A DNA stretch of 64,000 nt from Paenibacillus pinihumi DSM 23905 = JCM 16419 (GCF_000422505.1 NZ_AULX01000018.1:1-64000), one strand, 5' to 3'; counted from the first letter of the stretch, positions 13,684 to 21,921 are shown. The notes: generated by a model not told the origin, from the sequence alone. Made by a program: numbers and translations.

Positions 13684-13790
13684 TAGATAGCAAGAGGGCC
13701 TCAGCATTTGCTGAGGTCCTTTTGCTATCTATGGATTGGCCAGAGGGGTCGAACCCGGGGTTCAGCCCGCGCGGAGGGAACGATGAGATG
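13601..13790 (+). repeat. direct repeat, left copy: ssrA 3' end plus terminator plus downstream 50 bp
   Basis: The last 83 bp of ssrA (13601-13683), the following terminator and about 50 bp containing GGGTTCAGCCCGCGCGGAGG recur at 16243-16430. The two 83-bp parts have the same length and differ at about 9 positions. Such duplications are left when an element integrates into the 3' end of ssrA and restores the gene with its own copy, so this is a probable attachment-site (att) repeat. Confidence 0.8.
13681..13734 (+). terminator. tmRNA terminator
   Basis: CCATAGATAGCAA (13681-13693) pairs with TTGCTATCTATGG (13722-13734), and GCCTCAGC pairs with GCTGAGG inside. The inner CCTTTT gives T-rich sequence. 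The same outer arms recur after the pseudo-copy of the ssrA end at 16323-16377. Confidence 0.8.
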
Positions 13791-14060
13791 CTTCTATGAT
13801 CAGCTTCGTGAGTGAGCACGGCATTGGAATCTACCGCTAAGGTCGTCATCGGGGAAAAGACTTCGTGAGGAGGTTAATCAGGATTCCAATACTCCCCTCG
13901 CCTCCATATCTAATGAACGAAAGGACAGTTGGAAATAGCCAGAGCAATGTGCATCATAGAGTCGGATATGTTTAAGTTTAAGATTTGTCCTATATTTCAG
14001 AAAAACTTTAATAAATTTAAAAAAAATCATTCCCATATGTGTGATTTTGATTTAGACTAA
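13735..14060. other. decayed integration-site sequence downstream of ssrA
   Basis: No gene. The stretch carries GGGTTCAGCCCGCGCGGAGG (about 13760) and ends a first block with ACTCCCCTCGCCTCCATA (about 13890-13907), which repeats the last bases of ssrA. A diverged version of the whole block is found at 26955-27101. From 13910 the sequence becomes AT-rich and leads to the next gene. I read it as an old attachment site from an earlier insertion. Confidence 0.55.
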
Positions 14061-14095
14061 AGGAGAGTTATTTATCATGAATAGGAGCGATTAAT

Positions 14096-14848
14096 TTGGA
14101 ACAATATAAATTTAGTTCTGAGCATAATAAAATGATTGTTGAAGCTATTGTAGAAGGATATCATGATTACATTGAACATCGTAAGGATAGAAAAGCTAAA
14201 ATGAAGATAAGTTCTGCTTTTGCTTGGACTAAAGGAAATTTTATTGAAAGTAAAGTTGCAGACGAGTGTGTTGATTACGGTTTTAAATATAGAAAATCTA
14301 AAGCAGGCTTAACATGGGACTATCTTCAATTCATTCATGGTGAGTGTAAGATTCTCTTCCTGATTAAGAATGCAGCCTATTTTAATGAAAAATGCTTCTC
14401 GCAATCTAAATTACCTGCGAATACAGGTAGTAAAGGATTTCATCGAACATATCTACATGAGTTGTCTAAAATCAATAAAGATGTGGTGTTCTCAGAGTTT
14501 CGTCAAGTAACGGATGGTGAAATATTCGAGAGTTACGAACAACTTTCATTTTTCGTTTCTGAGAACCAAGTAAAAGAGGAATTAGAAAATTTTCAATCAT
14601 CCTTTACTGAATTTCATATCCTAACATATACGCTTGATGAAGCATATCAGATTTCTGAAGTAAAACATTATTTACCTAATCCAAGTGATAATGTGGCCTA
14701 TTTAGTTGAAGATATGTCTGATTTTATACATGGTGCCGAATTAACTGATGAGGATCGTGAAGTGATAGCACCAGAAATGGGTGAGGAGATCATGGATCCA
14801 GCAGCTTATGATATCGGAATATTGGATGAAGAACAACAAATTGAGTAG
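14096..14848 (+). CDS. hypothetical protein paired with an XRE/ImmA-type regulator
   Basis: A 250-residue, AT-rich, acidic-ended protein of no family I can name with confidence. It resembles proteins found directly upstream of XRE-ImmA/IrrE genes in mobile elements, but I infer this from context. The C-terminus (about 220-250) is very acidic (EEIMDPA...DIGILDEEQQ). There is no signal peptide or membrane helix. The start is TTG at 14096 with AGGAG 8 nt upstream. A five-codon mini-frame (14077-14094, MNRSD) with its own ribosome site ends just before and overlaps that site. The stop is 23 bp before the next gene. The pair sits between two copies of the ssrA 3' end, so it is probably horizontally acquired. 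Confidence 0.7.
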   Translation: MEQYKFSSEHNKMIVEAIVEGYHDYIEHRKDRKAKMKISSAFAWTKGNFIESKVADECVDYGFKYRKSKAGLTWDYLQFIHGECKILFLIKNAAYFNEKCFSQSKLPANTGSKGFHRTYLHELSKINKDVVFSEFRQVTDGEIFESYEQLSFFVSENQVKEELENFQSSFTEFHILTYTLDEAYQISEVKHYLPNPSDNVAYLVEDMSDFIHGAELTDEDREVIAPEMGEEIMDPAAYDIGILDEEQQIE

Positions 14849-14871
14849 TTAGAGGTAAGGAGGGAGCAAGC

Positions 14872-16071
14872 ATGTTCATTGGTGAGAATCTTACCAATTT
14901 ACGAATCATGCATGGATACTCTAGAAAACAGCTCTCTGAAATGTTAGATGTGACAGAACAAGCGATCTGGCAGTATGAAAATTCGTATACAGCCCCTAAA
15001 GTGCAAATTGTAAACGAGTTAAAAAGGATATTTAAAGTGAAGAGTAAATATTTTTATACTCGGGATATGGTATCGCTGTATAATGTGACCTCGAATGTCG
15101 AAGTAATGAATATCGCTTATCGTTCAAAGATCATAAATACATTCTCAAAGACGCAGTCGGAAGCAAAACATGTTGAATATTTAGATGCTTTTGTAGAACA
15201 AATTACAGCTAAGATTAGTCTGCCGACCTTGAAAATTGTTCAGTTGCGTGATGAAGTAGTGGATTACCTAAACAGAACAGATGACAATAGGATGACTCAA
15301 ATAAATAAAGTAGCCCAGTTAGCACGAGAAAAGCTGGACTTTTCACATGATACAAACGATGAACTTATGTATTTAATTGAAAAAAGCGGAATTTTTGTGT
15401 TTGAAAAAGCAATTGGCGAAGAAATTGATGCATACAGTTTATGGACCCGAAAAAATCGAGCTTATATTATTTTGGGTAACATAAAACAATCCGCTGCACG
15501 TAGAAACTTTGATCTCGCACATGAGTTGGGTCATTTATTGCTTCATTATCGGGTTGAATTTGTAAATTTAGATAGGAAAGAACATAAACATTTTGAGAAT
15601 GAAGCAAATTTATTTGCAGGGGAATTTTTGTTGCCAGAAAATGATTTTATAAATGATATAGTAGAAGTTACTGCTATTACAAATCCAGATGCTTACTTAG
15701 ATTTAAAACGAAAGTGGAAGGTGTCATTGCAAGTATTAGGTTATCGAGCTCATAAATTAGGTTTTATTGAAGCCAAGAAACATCGGAATTTTTATGCTGC
15801 ATTACACCGAAAGAATTATTTGGAAGTTGAACCTTTGGATAAATCAATTCCACTCCAGAAACCAATGAAAGTTAAAACAATTATTGAATTTTTAGCGAAT
15901 AAGAAACTTGTAGATGTTCGTCAAATGATAGAAAAGGATTGGAATGTCGAAGTATCTTTTTTTAATCGAATGACAGGATTAGATGGTGGTTTTTTTGATA
16001 AATATGTAAATAAGGAGTTAGATTTTGATCTCCAGAAAGTAATTACGATTCCTAATCGTAAATCACAGTAG
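14872..16071 (+). CDS. XRE-family regulator with ImmA/IrrE-type metallopeptidase domain
   Basis: A 399-residue protein combining an N-terminal helix-turn-helix (about 5-65: NLTNLRIMHGYSRKQLSEML, then TEQAIWQYENS) with a zinc peptidase domain. The metal site is AHELGHLLLHY, with HELGH at residues 217-221, followed by the distal glutamate region EANLFAGEFLLPE. Known ImmA/IrrE proteins cleave repressors to switch on mobile elements or stress genes; fused forms act as self-contained regulators. A strong AAGGAGG precedes the ATG. It is co-transcribed with the 14096 gene and placed inside the att-like repeats. Its target may be the partner protein or an element repressor. AT-rich codon use contrasts with smpB and rnr. 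Confidence 0.85.
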   Translation: MFIGENLTNLRIMHGYSRKQLSEMLDVTEQAIWQYENSYTAPKVQIVNELKRIFKVKSKYFYTRDMVSLYNVTSNVEVMNIAYRSKIINTFSKTQSEAKHVEYLDAFVEQITAKISLPTLKIVQLRDEVVDYLNRTDDNRMTQINKVAQLAREKLDFSHDTNDELMYLIEKSGIFVFEKAIGEEIDAYSLWTRKNRAYIILGNIKQSAARRNFDLAHELGHLLLHYRVEFVNLDRKEHKHFENEANLFAGEFLLPENDFINDIVEVTAITNPDAYLDLKRKWKVSLQVLGYRAHKLGFIEAKKHRNFYAALHRKNYLEVEPLDKSIPLQKPMKVKTIIEFLANKKLVDVRQMIEKDWNVEVSFFNRMTGLDGGFFDKYVNKELDFDLQKVITIPNRKSQ

Positions 16072-16242
16072 ACACGGAGTTTTATAAACAAAGAACTCAA
16101 GGCAAGGAATTATAAGTGGAATAAGCTGATTTAGATCATGTACGATGAATAGTATGTGATTCAAGAAGCATAGCTGTGGGATGGGACGAATTAGTCCGAA
16201 ACACATGCGGGGGGAGAAAAGCTTCGTTCATCAGCTTACTGC
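16072..16242. other. non-coding tail of the two-gene cassette
   Basis: No gene, clear promoter or terminator seen. The stretch joins the ImmA gene to the right-hand copy of the ssrA end. Confidence 0.4.
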
Positions 16243-16430
16243 GGGTGACATCAAAACTGTGACTACACCCGTAGAAGCACATATGCCGTTATCTTCGGAC
16301 AGGGGTTCAAATCCCCTCGCCTCCATAGATAGAAGAAGAACTCCAGCATTAAGCTGGGGCTCTTTTTCTATCTATGGATTGGCTAAAGGGGTCGAACCCG
16401 GGGTTCAGCCCGCGCGGAGGGAACGATGTT
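16243..16430 (+). repeat. direct repeat, right copy: pseudo ssrA 3' end plus terminator
   Basis: 16243-16325 repeats the last 83 bp of ssrA with about 9 mismatches and keeps a full T-arm (GGGGTTCAAATCCCC). A terminator with the same outer arms follows (16323-16377), then the GGGTTCAGCCCGCGCGGAGG block. There is no 5' part of ssrA, so this copy cannot be a functional tmRNA. With 13601-13790 it brackets a 2.4-kb cassette. Confidence 0.8.
16323..16377 (+). terminator. terminator after the pseudo ssrA end
   Basis: CCATAGATAG (16323-16332) pairs with CTATCTATGG (16368-16377), and CTCCAGC pairs with GCTGGGG inside, followed by CTCTTTTT. The outer arms are identical to those of the ssrA terminator while the inside differs. 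Confidence 0.65.
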
Positions 16431-16517
16431 CTCCTTGCCTCCACTTATATACATAAAATTCTTTTATGTGTTTAAGTGGGTGGCAAGTGGTTTAGAGCCA
16501 TTGTCCTTAATGACAAA

Positions 16518-16565
16518 AAAGGTTAGCACTATGGGAACTGACCCCATAATGGTGCTAACCTTTCT
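16518..16565. terminator. strong hairpin terminator
   Basis: AAAGGTTAGCAC pairs with GTGCTAACCTTT, and TATGGG pairs with CCCATA inside. T-rich sequence lies on the plus side and A-rich sequence on the left, so it may act in both directions. It separates the ssrA repeat from the convergent SDR gene. Confidence 0.7.
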
Positions 16566-16677
16566 TGTTTTCCCCTGGGCAATTAACTACCAAATGATCC
16601 GATAATTTGCCCCTTTGCTTTATGAAAGACCCAACTTCAGTGCAATTGACCTCTGACAGCACAATACGGCGAACCGA

Positions 16678-17430
16678 TTACCAAGGGATCGTTCCAAATG
16701 TTGCACTCGTGAACGTACCTGTCGGGCCGTCCGGTCCGAGCAGCGCAACGCGCACTATCTCGGAGGCGCCATTCTCGACAGTCTGCGTGCCCTGTCCATT
16801 GAGAGCCGTCTTGGTGAAGCCTGGGGAAACTGCGTTGACCTTAATTCCGGTCGGCTCCAGCTCGATCGCCATGGCGAGCGTCATAGCGTTGAGAGCCGTC
16901 TTGGAAGCAGGGTACCCGGGTCTGAAGAACGAGCGGTATTCATAGGCCGGATCCGAGTTACTCGTCAGCGAGCCAACGCCACTTGATACGTTGACTATGC
17001 TTGCTTGAGGTGCTTCGCGAAGGAGCGGCAGCATCGCCTGGTAAACGGCGAGGACGCCGAACACGTTGGTTTCCCACACTGCGCGCACTTCATCTAAGGA
17101 CACATTGCTCGCAAGGCTCAATTTAGAATACTCCTCGACGGACATGGAACCCTTTCTTGTATTTGAGATAGCTGCGTTTTGGATGAGCACGTCGAGGCGG
17201 CCAAGCTCCTTGCGGATGCGCTCTGCTGCTGCGGTGATTGAAGCCTGATCTGTCACGTCCAGTTGGAGCGCGATGGCGCCCGGCCCAATCTCCTTGGCTG
17301 CAGCCTCGCCTCGCTCGAAATTGCGCGATCCGACCAGCACAGTGAGGCCGTTTGCTACAAGATCCTTTGCGACCTGAAGACCGATTCCTTGATTTGCCCC
17401 GGTAACCAAGGCCACACGTTTATTATGCAT
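16678..17430 (-). CDS. short-chain dehydrogenase/reductase
   Basis: An NAD(P)-dependent oxidoreductase of 250 residues with a Rossmann fold. The cofactor motif is TGANQGIG (residues 10-17), NAA follows in VLIQNAA, the catalytic Ser lies in VNVSSGVGS, and the active-site Tyr-Lys pair is in YPASK. SPGFTKT is the conserved segment after the active site. An Arg in the second-strand loop (GSRN) suggests NADPH preference, which is inferred. The start is the ATG at 17430, preceded by AAGGATGG; an upstream in-frame start at 17463 lacks a ribosome site. The substrate is unknown. Three palindromes upstream and a nearby marR-type gene suggest MarR-controlled induction. Confidence 0.88.
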   Translation of the reverse strand: MHNKRVALVTGANQGIGLQVAKDLVANGLTVLVGSRNFERGEAAAKEIGPGAIALQLDVTDQASITAAAERIRKELGRLDVLIQNAAISNTRKGSMSVEEYSKLSLASNVSLDEVRAVWETNVFGVLAVYQAMLPLLREAPQASIVNVSSGVGSLTSNSDPAYEYRSFFRPGYPASKTALNAMTLAMAIELEPTGIKVNAVSPGFTKTALNGQGTQTVENGASEIVRVALLGPDGPTGTFTSATFGTIPW

Positions 17431-17492
17431 TGTAATACCATCCTTTCTTGCATCAATGTGCAACCTTGTAATATATCTGACAAGTCAATTGA

Positions 17493-17596
17493 GTTGACGC
17501 ATCAACCTTATTGACAAGTTCACTGTAACATAATAAAGTTGACACGTCAACCTATAGAAAAGTTTACTATGAATATATTGAAGTTGGCACATCAAC
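17493..17596. promoter_or_regulatory. three 14-bp palindromic operators spaced exactly 45 bp
   Basis: GTTGACGCATCAAC (17493-17506), GTTGACACGTCAAC (17538-17551) and GTTGGCACATCAAC (17583-17596) are near-identical inverted repeats. Their starts are 45 bp apart in both steps, and the spacers between them are also similar, so the array probably arose by tandem duplication. The middle site overlaps the -35 box of the SDR promoter and the first lies just downstream of its start point. They are likely binding sites for the MarR-family protein at 17977 (inferred). Confidence 0.7.
17522..17550 (-). promoter_or_regulatory. sigma-A promoter of the SDR gene
   Basis: On the minus strand TTGACG (17550-17545) and TACAGT (17527-17522) are separated by exactly 17 bp, about 92 bp upstream of the SDR start. 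The -35 box lies inside the central palindrome. Confidence 0.7.
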
Positions 17597-17784
17597 AACA
17601 ATGGGTACTAGCCATTTACCGAATGAAGAAAATAGGGTATCCTTGTCCATGTGTTGAACCTTTTCGGTGCGTTTGGTCTTTGTAGACCAAGATGACGTTG
17701 TTCCTAAAAAAACTGTGATGATGAAAGCAAGGCGTTAACCGATGAGATCGTTACATCGGTCGGTATCGTACACAATGGGTCATG

Positions 17785-17838
17785 AAACAGCATATTTGGA
17801 TTAAATCGTTTTATGGCACAAGCGAGCATGCAGTAATG
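17785..17838 (+). pseudogene. remnant of an IS4-family transposase
   Basis: One reading frame gives KQHIWIKSFYGTSEHAVM, closely resembling the K-x-FYGTSENAV block near the C-terminal catalytic Glu of IS4-type DDE transposases. Flanking frames are full of stops and no inverted repeats were found. This is a short dead fragment between the SDR operators and marR. Confidence 0.45.
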
Positions 17839-17976
17839 AGTTGTTCAAGCAGGAAGCCGGATCATCACATCCTGTTTTAAAGCTATATTGTTGGCTAAGA
17901 GTGCTGTTCTTTATGAAACGCTAGTAATAATTTTCCCATGAATAATAACGAAACTAAATGAAAAGGATATGAGAAT

Positions 17977-18423
17977 ATGGATAAGAATGAGCTAAATGAA
18001 GAGGAAATGCAATTATGGTATATGTGGAAAAACACCTTTAAGAAAATCATGGATCGTGTAGTAAAAGAAATGTCCGAGAAAACAGGACTATCAGAAGAGG
18101 GTGATTTTGGAGTATTAGTTAGGTTAGTTGATTTAGGGAATGGTGAGCTTCGCCAACAGGAATTAGTCGAATCGATGGAGTGGACGAAGAGTCGATTGTC
18201 CCATCATCTAACGCGGATGGAACAACGTGGGCTTGTTCTAAGGAAACCTTTAGACACAGGTAATGGTGTTCAAGTCATCATAACTTCCTCAGGAAAATCA
18301 GCAGTGGATGCTTCTCGTCCCATATACGCAAAGGCAGTACACAAACATTTTCTTGATCAATTAACAGATCAAGACATTGAGTTGATTACTAAGTTGGCGG
18401 AAAGAGTAGATAAAATGTCTTAA
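17977..18423 (+). CDS. MarR-family transcriptional regulator
   Basis: A 148-residue winged-helix regulator. The DNA-binding part runs from about residue 45 to 110, with ELRQQELVESMEWTKSRLSH as helix-turn-helix and LTRMEQRGLVLRKPLDTGNG as recognition helix end and wing. Helices at both ends would form the dimer interface. MarR proteins bind short palindromes and are released by small ligands. AAAAGGA precedes the ATG. It is divergent from the SDR gene; the 14-bp palindromes in between are the obvious candidate operators. The ligand is unknown. Confidence 0.88.
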   Translation: MDKNELNEEEMQLWYMWKNTFKKIMDRVVKEMSEKTGLSEEGDFGVLVRLVDLGNGELRQQELVESMEWTKSRLSHHLTRMEQRGLVLRKPLDTGNGVQVIITSSGKSAVDASRPIYAKAVHKHFLDQLTDQDIELITKLAERVDKMS

Positions 18424-18593
18424 AATTGATCAGTAATAAAATACGATTCATATCATTGTGACACATTAAAAAAGAAGTTATACTATTCTATTAATTAAAT
18501 AAAAAACTGCTTTTATGGATTAGAAAAAACTCCGATAACGGTATCAATATATAGATTCAGGTAACAATCTTGCAATTTCCGTACTTGTGCTTA

Positions 18594-18630
18594 AAGAAGC
18601 TGCCGGAATGTTACTCCCCGGCAGCTTCTT
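18594..18630. terminator. terminator downstream of the ABC operon
   Basis: AAGAAGCTGCCGG (18594-18606) pairs with CCGGCAGCTTCTT (18618-18630), a perfect 13-bp stem with an 11-nt loop. T-rich sequence on both sides allows use by the minus-strand operon and possibly by marR read-through. Confidence 0.75.
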
Positions 18631-18652
18631 CGTTATCTTTCTGATTTCCTGA

Positions 18653-20047
18653 TTATTGAGACGAGATCCAATCGGTCGAATCTTTTTGAGCTTTGTCCAA
18701 GGCTTCCTTAGCCGTTGCTTTATTAAGCAATGCTTTCTCTACGTTTTCGGACAAGATGTATCTTGGTTGACCAGAACGGTAAGGGTAACGCGGCGTCCAT
18801 AGTTGGCTCATTTGTTGCAGAATGACACTCATTTGTGGGATAGCTTTCACTTCATCCCAATTTGCAGCGGATTTGATGACTGGCATGCTTTGGTTGCGTT
18901 GCGATTCCCACATATACTTTTGGAAGAATTCACCGCCGCTGAATTTCAACCATTCCCAAGCGAGGTCTTTGTTTTTGCTAGTATTACCGATTGCAAAAGG
19001 GCTGCCTGCGAACATACCTCCCATGCCTTGGGTAGGGTTTTTGAAGAGAAGAGCGGCGTGGAAACGATCTTGAGTACCGGTTACTGCAATATCATTGACG
19101 AATCCCGGCGGCATGCGCAGGGCAATAGCGATATTGTTTTTGGCTGTCAGGAAGTTCTCTGAGCCTTGCCCGGCAAGGACACCTGTCGGTGCATATTTCG
19201 TTGCTTCAACCAACCAGTTCAGAGAATCTACCATAGTTTGGCTATTAAAATCAATCTTCATATCTTGCCAAAGAAATCCTGTTCCCCATTGACCGCCTTT
19301 GGATTCGTTAATGTTCATGACGGAATCCGCAGCGTCACCGGCTTTGTATGTAATACCGAAGTTTTGTTCGCCTGTCTTCGGGTTTTTACCCGTCATCTTT
19401 TTGGCTTTTTCCATGAGTTCTTCAGGAGTTGGCGCTTCCGATAAATATTCGACTCCCCAATCGTCAAACAATTGCTTGTCATATACGATAAGGCGAGCAT
19501 CACCGATGAAGGGCAAACCGTAGATTTCCGGATTTTGATCCTTTGACCCCATCGCTTTCCAACCGTCGATTTGTCCCGTTAAATATTGATCGAGATCAAA
19601 TTTATCACGATCGATGTAGGATTGAAGCGGCTCAAGCAGATCTTGTTCAGCGAACTTCGCGATGCCGGGCACTTGATAAACATCGGCTGCGTTGGATTGC
19701 AGCATGGTTTGTGTTTTTTCGTTGTAGTCGTCCCATCCCATCGTAATGAATTCAACTTTAGTTCCTGGAAATTGCTTTTCGAATTCTTCTTTGACGACGT
19801 GAAGTCCTTTCGAAGTGACTCCTGTTTTAGGATCAGTTTTATCCTCGACCGAAAAATCACCGATGACTTGAACTTTTAACGTTCCTGTGAGATTGGCATT
19901 TGGACTGGAGCTGGAAGATGCATCTGCTGAAGGGGAAGAAGTACCCGGCACGGATGATGCGTTGTTATTGCTTCCGCATGCGCTGAGCATTACAGTCAAA
20001 ATGGTCATTAAAGTGATGATAAAAGAAACGGATTTCATTCTTTTCAT
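18653..20047 (-). CDS. ABC transporter substrate-binding lipoprotein (sugar type)
   Basis: An extracellular solute-binding protein of family 1 (MalE/UgpB-like), 464 residues. The signal peptide ends in the lipobox LSAC at about residues 21-24, followed by a Ser/Ala/Asn-rich linker (about 25-55). The mature part shows VYQVPGIAKFAEQDLLEPL and GLPFIGDARLIVYDK, typical hinge and ligand segments. The start is the ATG at 20047 with GGAGGCG upstream; a longer frame to 20113 would put 22 residues before the signal peptide. It is the last gene of the operon, behind two permeases. No ATPase is encoded nearby, so a shared MsmX-type ATPase is likely (inferred). The ligand may be a sugar or glycerophosphodiester. 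Confidence 0.88.
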   Translation of the reverse strand: MKRMKSVSFIITLMTILTVMLSACGSNNNASSVPGTSSPSADASSSSSPNANLTGTLKVQVIGDFSVEDKTDPKTGVTSKGLHVVKEEFEKQFPGTKVEFITMGWDDYNEKTQTMLQSNAADVYQVPGIAKFAEQDLLEPLQSYIDRDKFDLDQYLTGQIDGWKAMGSKDQNPEIYGLPFIGDARLIVYDKQLFDDWGVEYLSEAPTPEELMEKAKKMTGKNPKTGEQNFGITYKAGDAADSVMNINESKGGQWGTGFLWQDMKIDFNSQTMVDSLNWLVEATKYAPTGVLAGQGSENFLTAKNNIAIALRMPPGFVNDIAVTGTQDRFHAALLFKNPTQGMGGMFAGSPFAIGNTSKNKDLAWEWLKFSGGEFFQKYMWESQRNQSMPVIKSAANWDEVKAIPQMSVILQQMSQLWTPRYPYRSGQPRYILSENVEKALLNKATAKEALDKAQKDSTDWISSQ

Positions 20048-20131
20048 GTTAGACGCCTCCGAATGAGATGGTTTTGTTTTTTTGTAATCCGATCTGGCTA
20101 TTGTCTCTCCCACTCCTATATCCTCCTAGCG

Positions 20132-20977
20132 TCACTCTCCTTTCAAGCCGCTTAGTGCGACGCTTCGGATAATGTATTTTTGGAAAAACAGGAACACAAG
20201 AAGGATAGGGAGAATGCTCATTGTCGCAGTGGCCATCGTCAATCCGAGAAGACGCTGACCGTCTTCGCCAGAGAAGCTGGACAAAAATAAGGGTACGGTT
20301 TTCAAAGCTTGATCGTTAATGACCACAAGCGGCCATAAGAAGGAATTCCAGCTGTCTTGGAAGGCTAGAATCGCCAAGGTAGCTGTAATGGGACCCGTTA
20401 ATGGGACGAAAATACGGATAAAGATGGTGAATTCCCTAGCGCCGTCGACTTTGGCTGATTCTCTTAATCCTTCCGGTAACCGGTCAAAGTATTGCTTAGC
20501 CAGCAAAATACCTAGAGCATTTAAGATGGAAGGGAAGATAAGCGGTGCCTTCGAATTGATCATTCCGGCGCTGTTGAACATCGTGAACATAGGAATCAAT
20601 CGTGTTTCGAATGGAATCATCATGGTCGCCAGCACAACGAAAAACAATATTTTCTTACCGGGGAAGCTGCCTCTGGAGAAAGCATATCCAGCTAATAGTG
20701 CAGCTCCGACGCTGAGTAGTACGTTGAAGACGGCGACGGTCAACGAGTTGAGATAGGCTTTGATCAGCATGCCGTTCTCGAAAACGAGCTTATAGTTGAA
20801 CCAAGAGAAGTTTTCCGGAATTAAGCGGGGAGGGAACGGCAGTTCCACATTGGCCAGTCTTTCAAAGCTGACACTCAACATCCATAGGAATGGATAAATG
20901 ATCATGATACCTAAAGCAAGGAGGAATAGGGTAACCGCATAATCGACTGTTTTACGTTTTAATATGAAGTTGAACAT
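20132..20977 (-). CDS. ABC transporter permease, MalG type
   Basis: Inner-membrane subunit of a carbohydrate importer, 281 residues with about six membrane helices. The EAA loop that docks to the ATPase reads ESAKVDGAREFTIFIRIFVP. The N-terminus has the typical VTLFLLALGIMIIYPFLWML first helix. I use the ATG at 20977. GGAG lies 13 nt upstream, slightly far, and a TTG at 21001 overlapping the previous stop is an alternative. It follows the MalF-type permease nearly without gap and precedes the binding protein by 84 bp. Confidence 0.88.
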   Translation of the reverse strand: MFNFILKRKTVDYAVTLFLLALGIMIIYPFLWMLSVSFERLANVELPFPPRLIPENFSWFNYKLVFENGMLIKAYLNSLTVAVFNVLLSVGAALLAGYAFSRGSFPGKKILFFVVLATMMIPFETRLIPMFTMFNSAGMINSKAPLIFPSILNALGILLAKQYFDRLPEGLRESAKVDGAREFTIFIRIFVPLTGPITATLAILAFQDSWNSFLWPLVVINDQALKTVPLFLSSFSGEDGQRLLGLTMATATMSILPILLVFLFFQKYIIRSVALSGLKGE

Positions 20978-20997
20978 AAATCGCAGCTCACTCCTTC

Positions 20998-21921
20998 TCA
21001 AATTTTCATTTTAGATAGTTTCGTATTCAAGAAAGTGATGAAAAGGATAAACGCGAAGAGGACGTAGGATGCAGCTGACGCCAGGCCATATTCATGTCCA
21101 CCGAAGCCTCTTTCGAAAATAAAGCCCACAATCGTATGCAAAGATCTCGCTGGACTCCCTTGAAGACCGCCCAGCATGTAGGCATCCGAGAAACGTTGCA
21201 AGCCGCCGATCCATCCTACGATGAATAGAATGCCTAAACTTCCTGTCATGTTGGGTATCGTAATTTTCCACCACTGTTGAAACCGGGTAGCCCCATCGAC
21301 GGATGCTGCTTCGTAGTAGTCCGATGAAATGCTCTGCAAGTTAGCGAGATTGATAATGATGACGAATCCCAGCCAGTTCCAGACAGACAGAAGGATAACG
21401 CCCCACTTGGCTGTAGTCGGATGGGCAAGCCAAATCGTCGCGGGAAAACCAAGCTTGCTTAGAGCGAAGTTCAGCAGTCCTTCCGGGTGCAAGACAGCTA
21501 AAAATACGGTTGCTGCTGCAACCATAGATGTAACGTTAGGCAGGTAGAACAACACTTTAAAGAAGTTCTTTCCTTTTGAAAGCGAGTTAATGAGACAGGC
21601 GATGATGAAGCCTAGCGGCAACGCAATCAAAAGTTGGAATACGGTTATGTACAAAGTGTTATATACGGCATGATAGAACGTCTCGGATGTGAGAACACGA
21701 GAGTAGTTATCGAGACCTACGAATTTCTCATTTCCACCGCGCGTCATGCTTAGACGAAACGATTCAATCATGGGATAAAGCATGAACAAGGCTATCCCCA
21801 AAATAGTAGGAAGGAGAAACATGTACCAGAATAGATAAGATTCCCTTTTGGATCTGAAGCGGTTGAGTGATTTCAGCATTTCAGTCGGACGGATGTGCTC
21901 CTGTCCATTCCCCCATTTCAT
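20998..21921 (-). CDS. ABC transporter permease, MalF type
   Basis: Partner permease of 307 residues with six membrane helices. The first is YLFWYMFLLPTILGIALFML, and the EAA loop is EAASVDGATRFQQWWKITIP. A periplasmic-side loop follows helix 1 (TRGGNEKFVGLDNYSRVL). The ATG at 21921 has AAGGA just upstream. It is the first gene after the second LacI-type operator (21956-21975), so permeases and binding protein may form their own transcription unit beside the upstream enzyme genes. Confidence 0.88.
   Translation of the reverse strand: MKWGNGQEHIRPTEMLKSLNRFRSKRESYLFWYMFLLPTILGIALFMLYPMIESFRLSMTRGGNEKFVGLDNYSRVLTSETFYHAVYNTLYITVFQLLIALPLGFIIACLINSLSKGKNFFKVLFYLPNVTSMVAAATVFLAVLHPEGLLNFALSKLGFPATIWLAHPTTAKWGVILLSVWNWLGFVIIINLANLQSISSDYYEAASVDGATRFQQWWKITIPNMTGSLGILFIVGWIGGLQRFSDAYMLGGLQGSPARSLHTIVGFIFERGFGGHEYGLASAASYVLFAFILFITFLNTKLSKMKI

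Noticed and set aside
16181-16456. 91-codon frame over the right ssrA-end copy
   Set aside because: It translates the pseudo-tmRNA end and the terminator hairpin and is chance coding.
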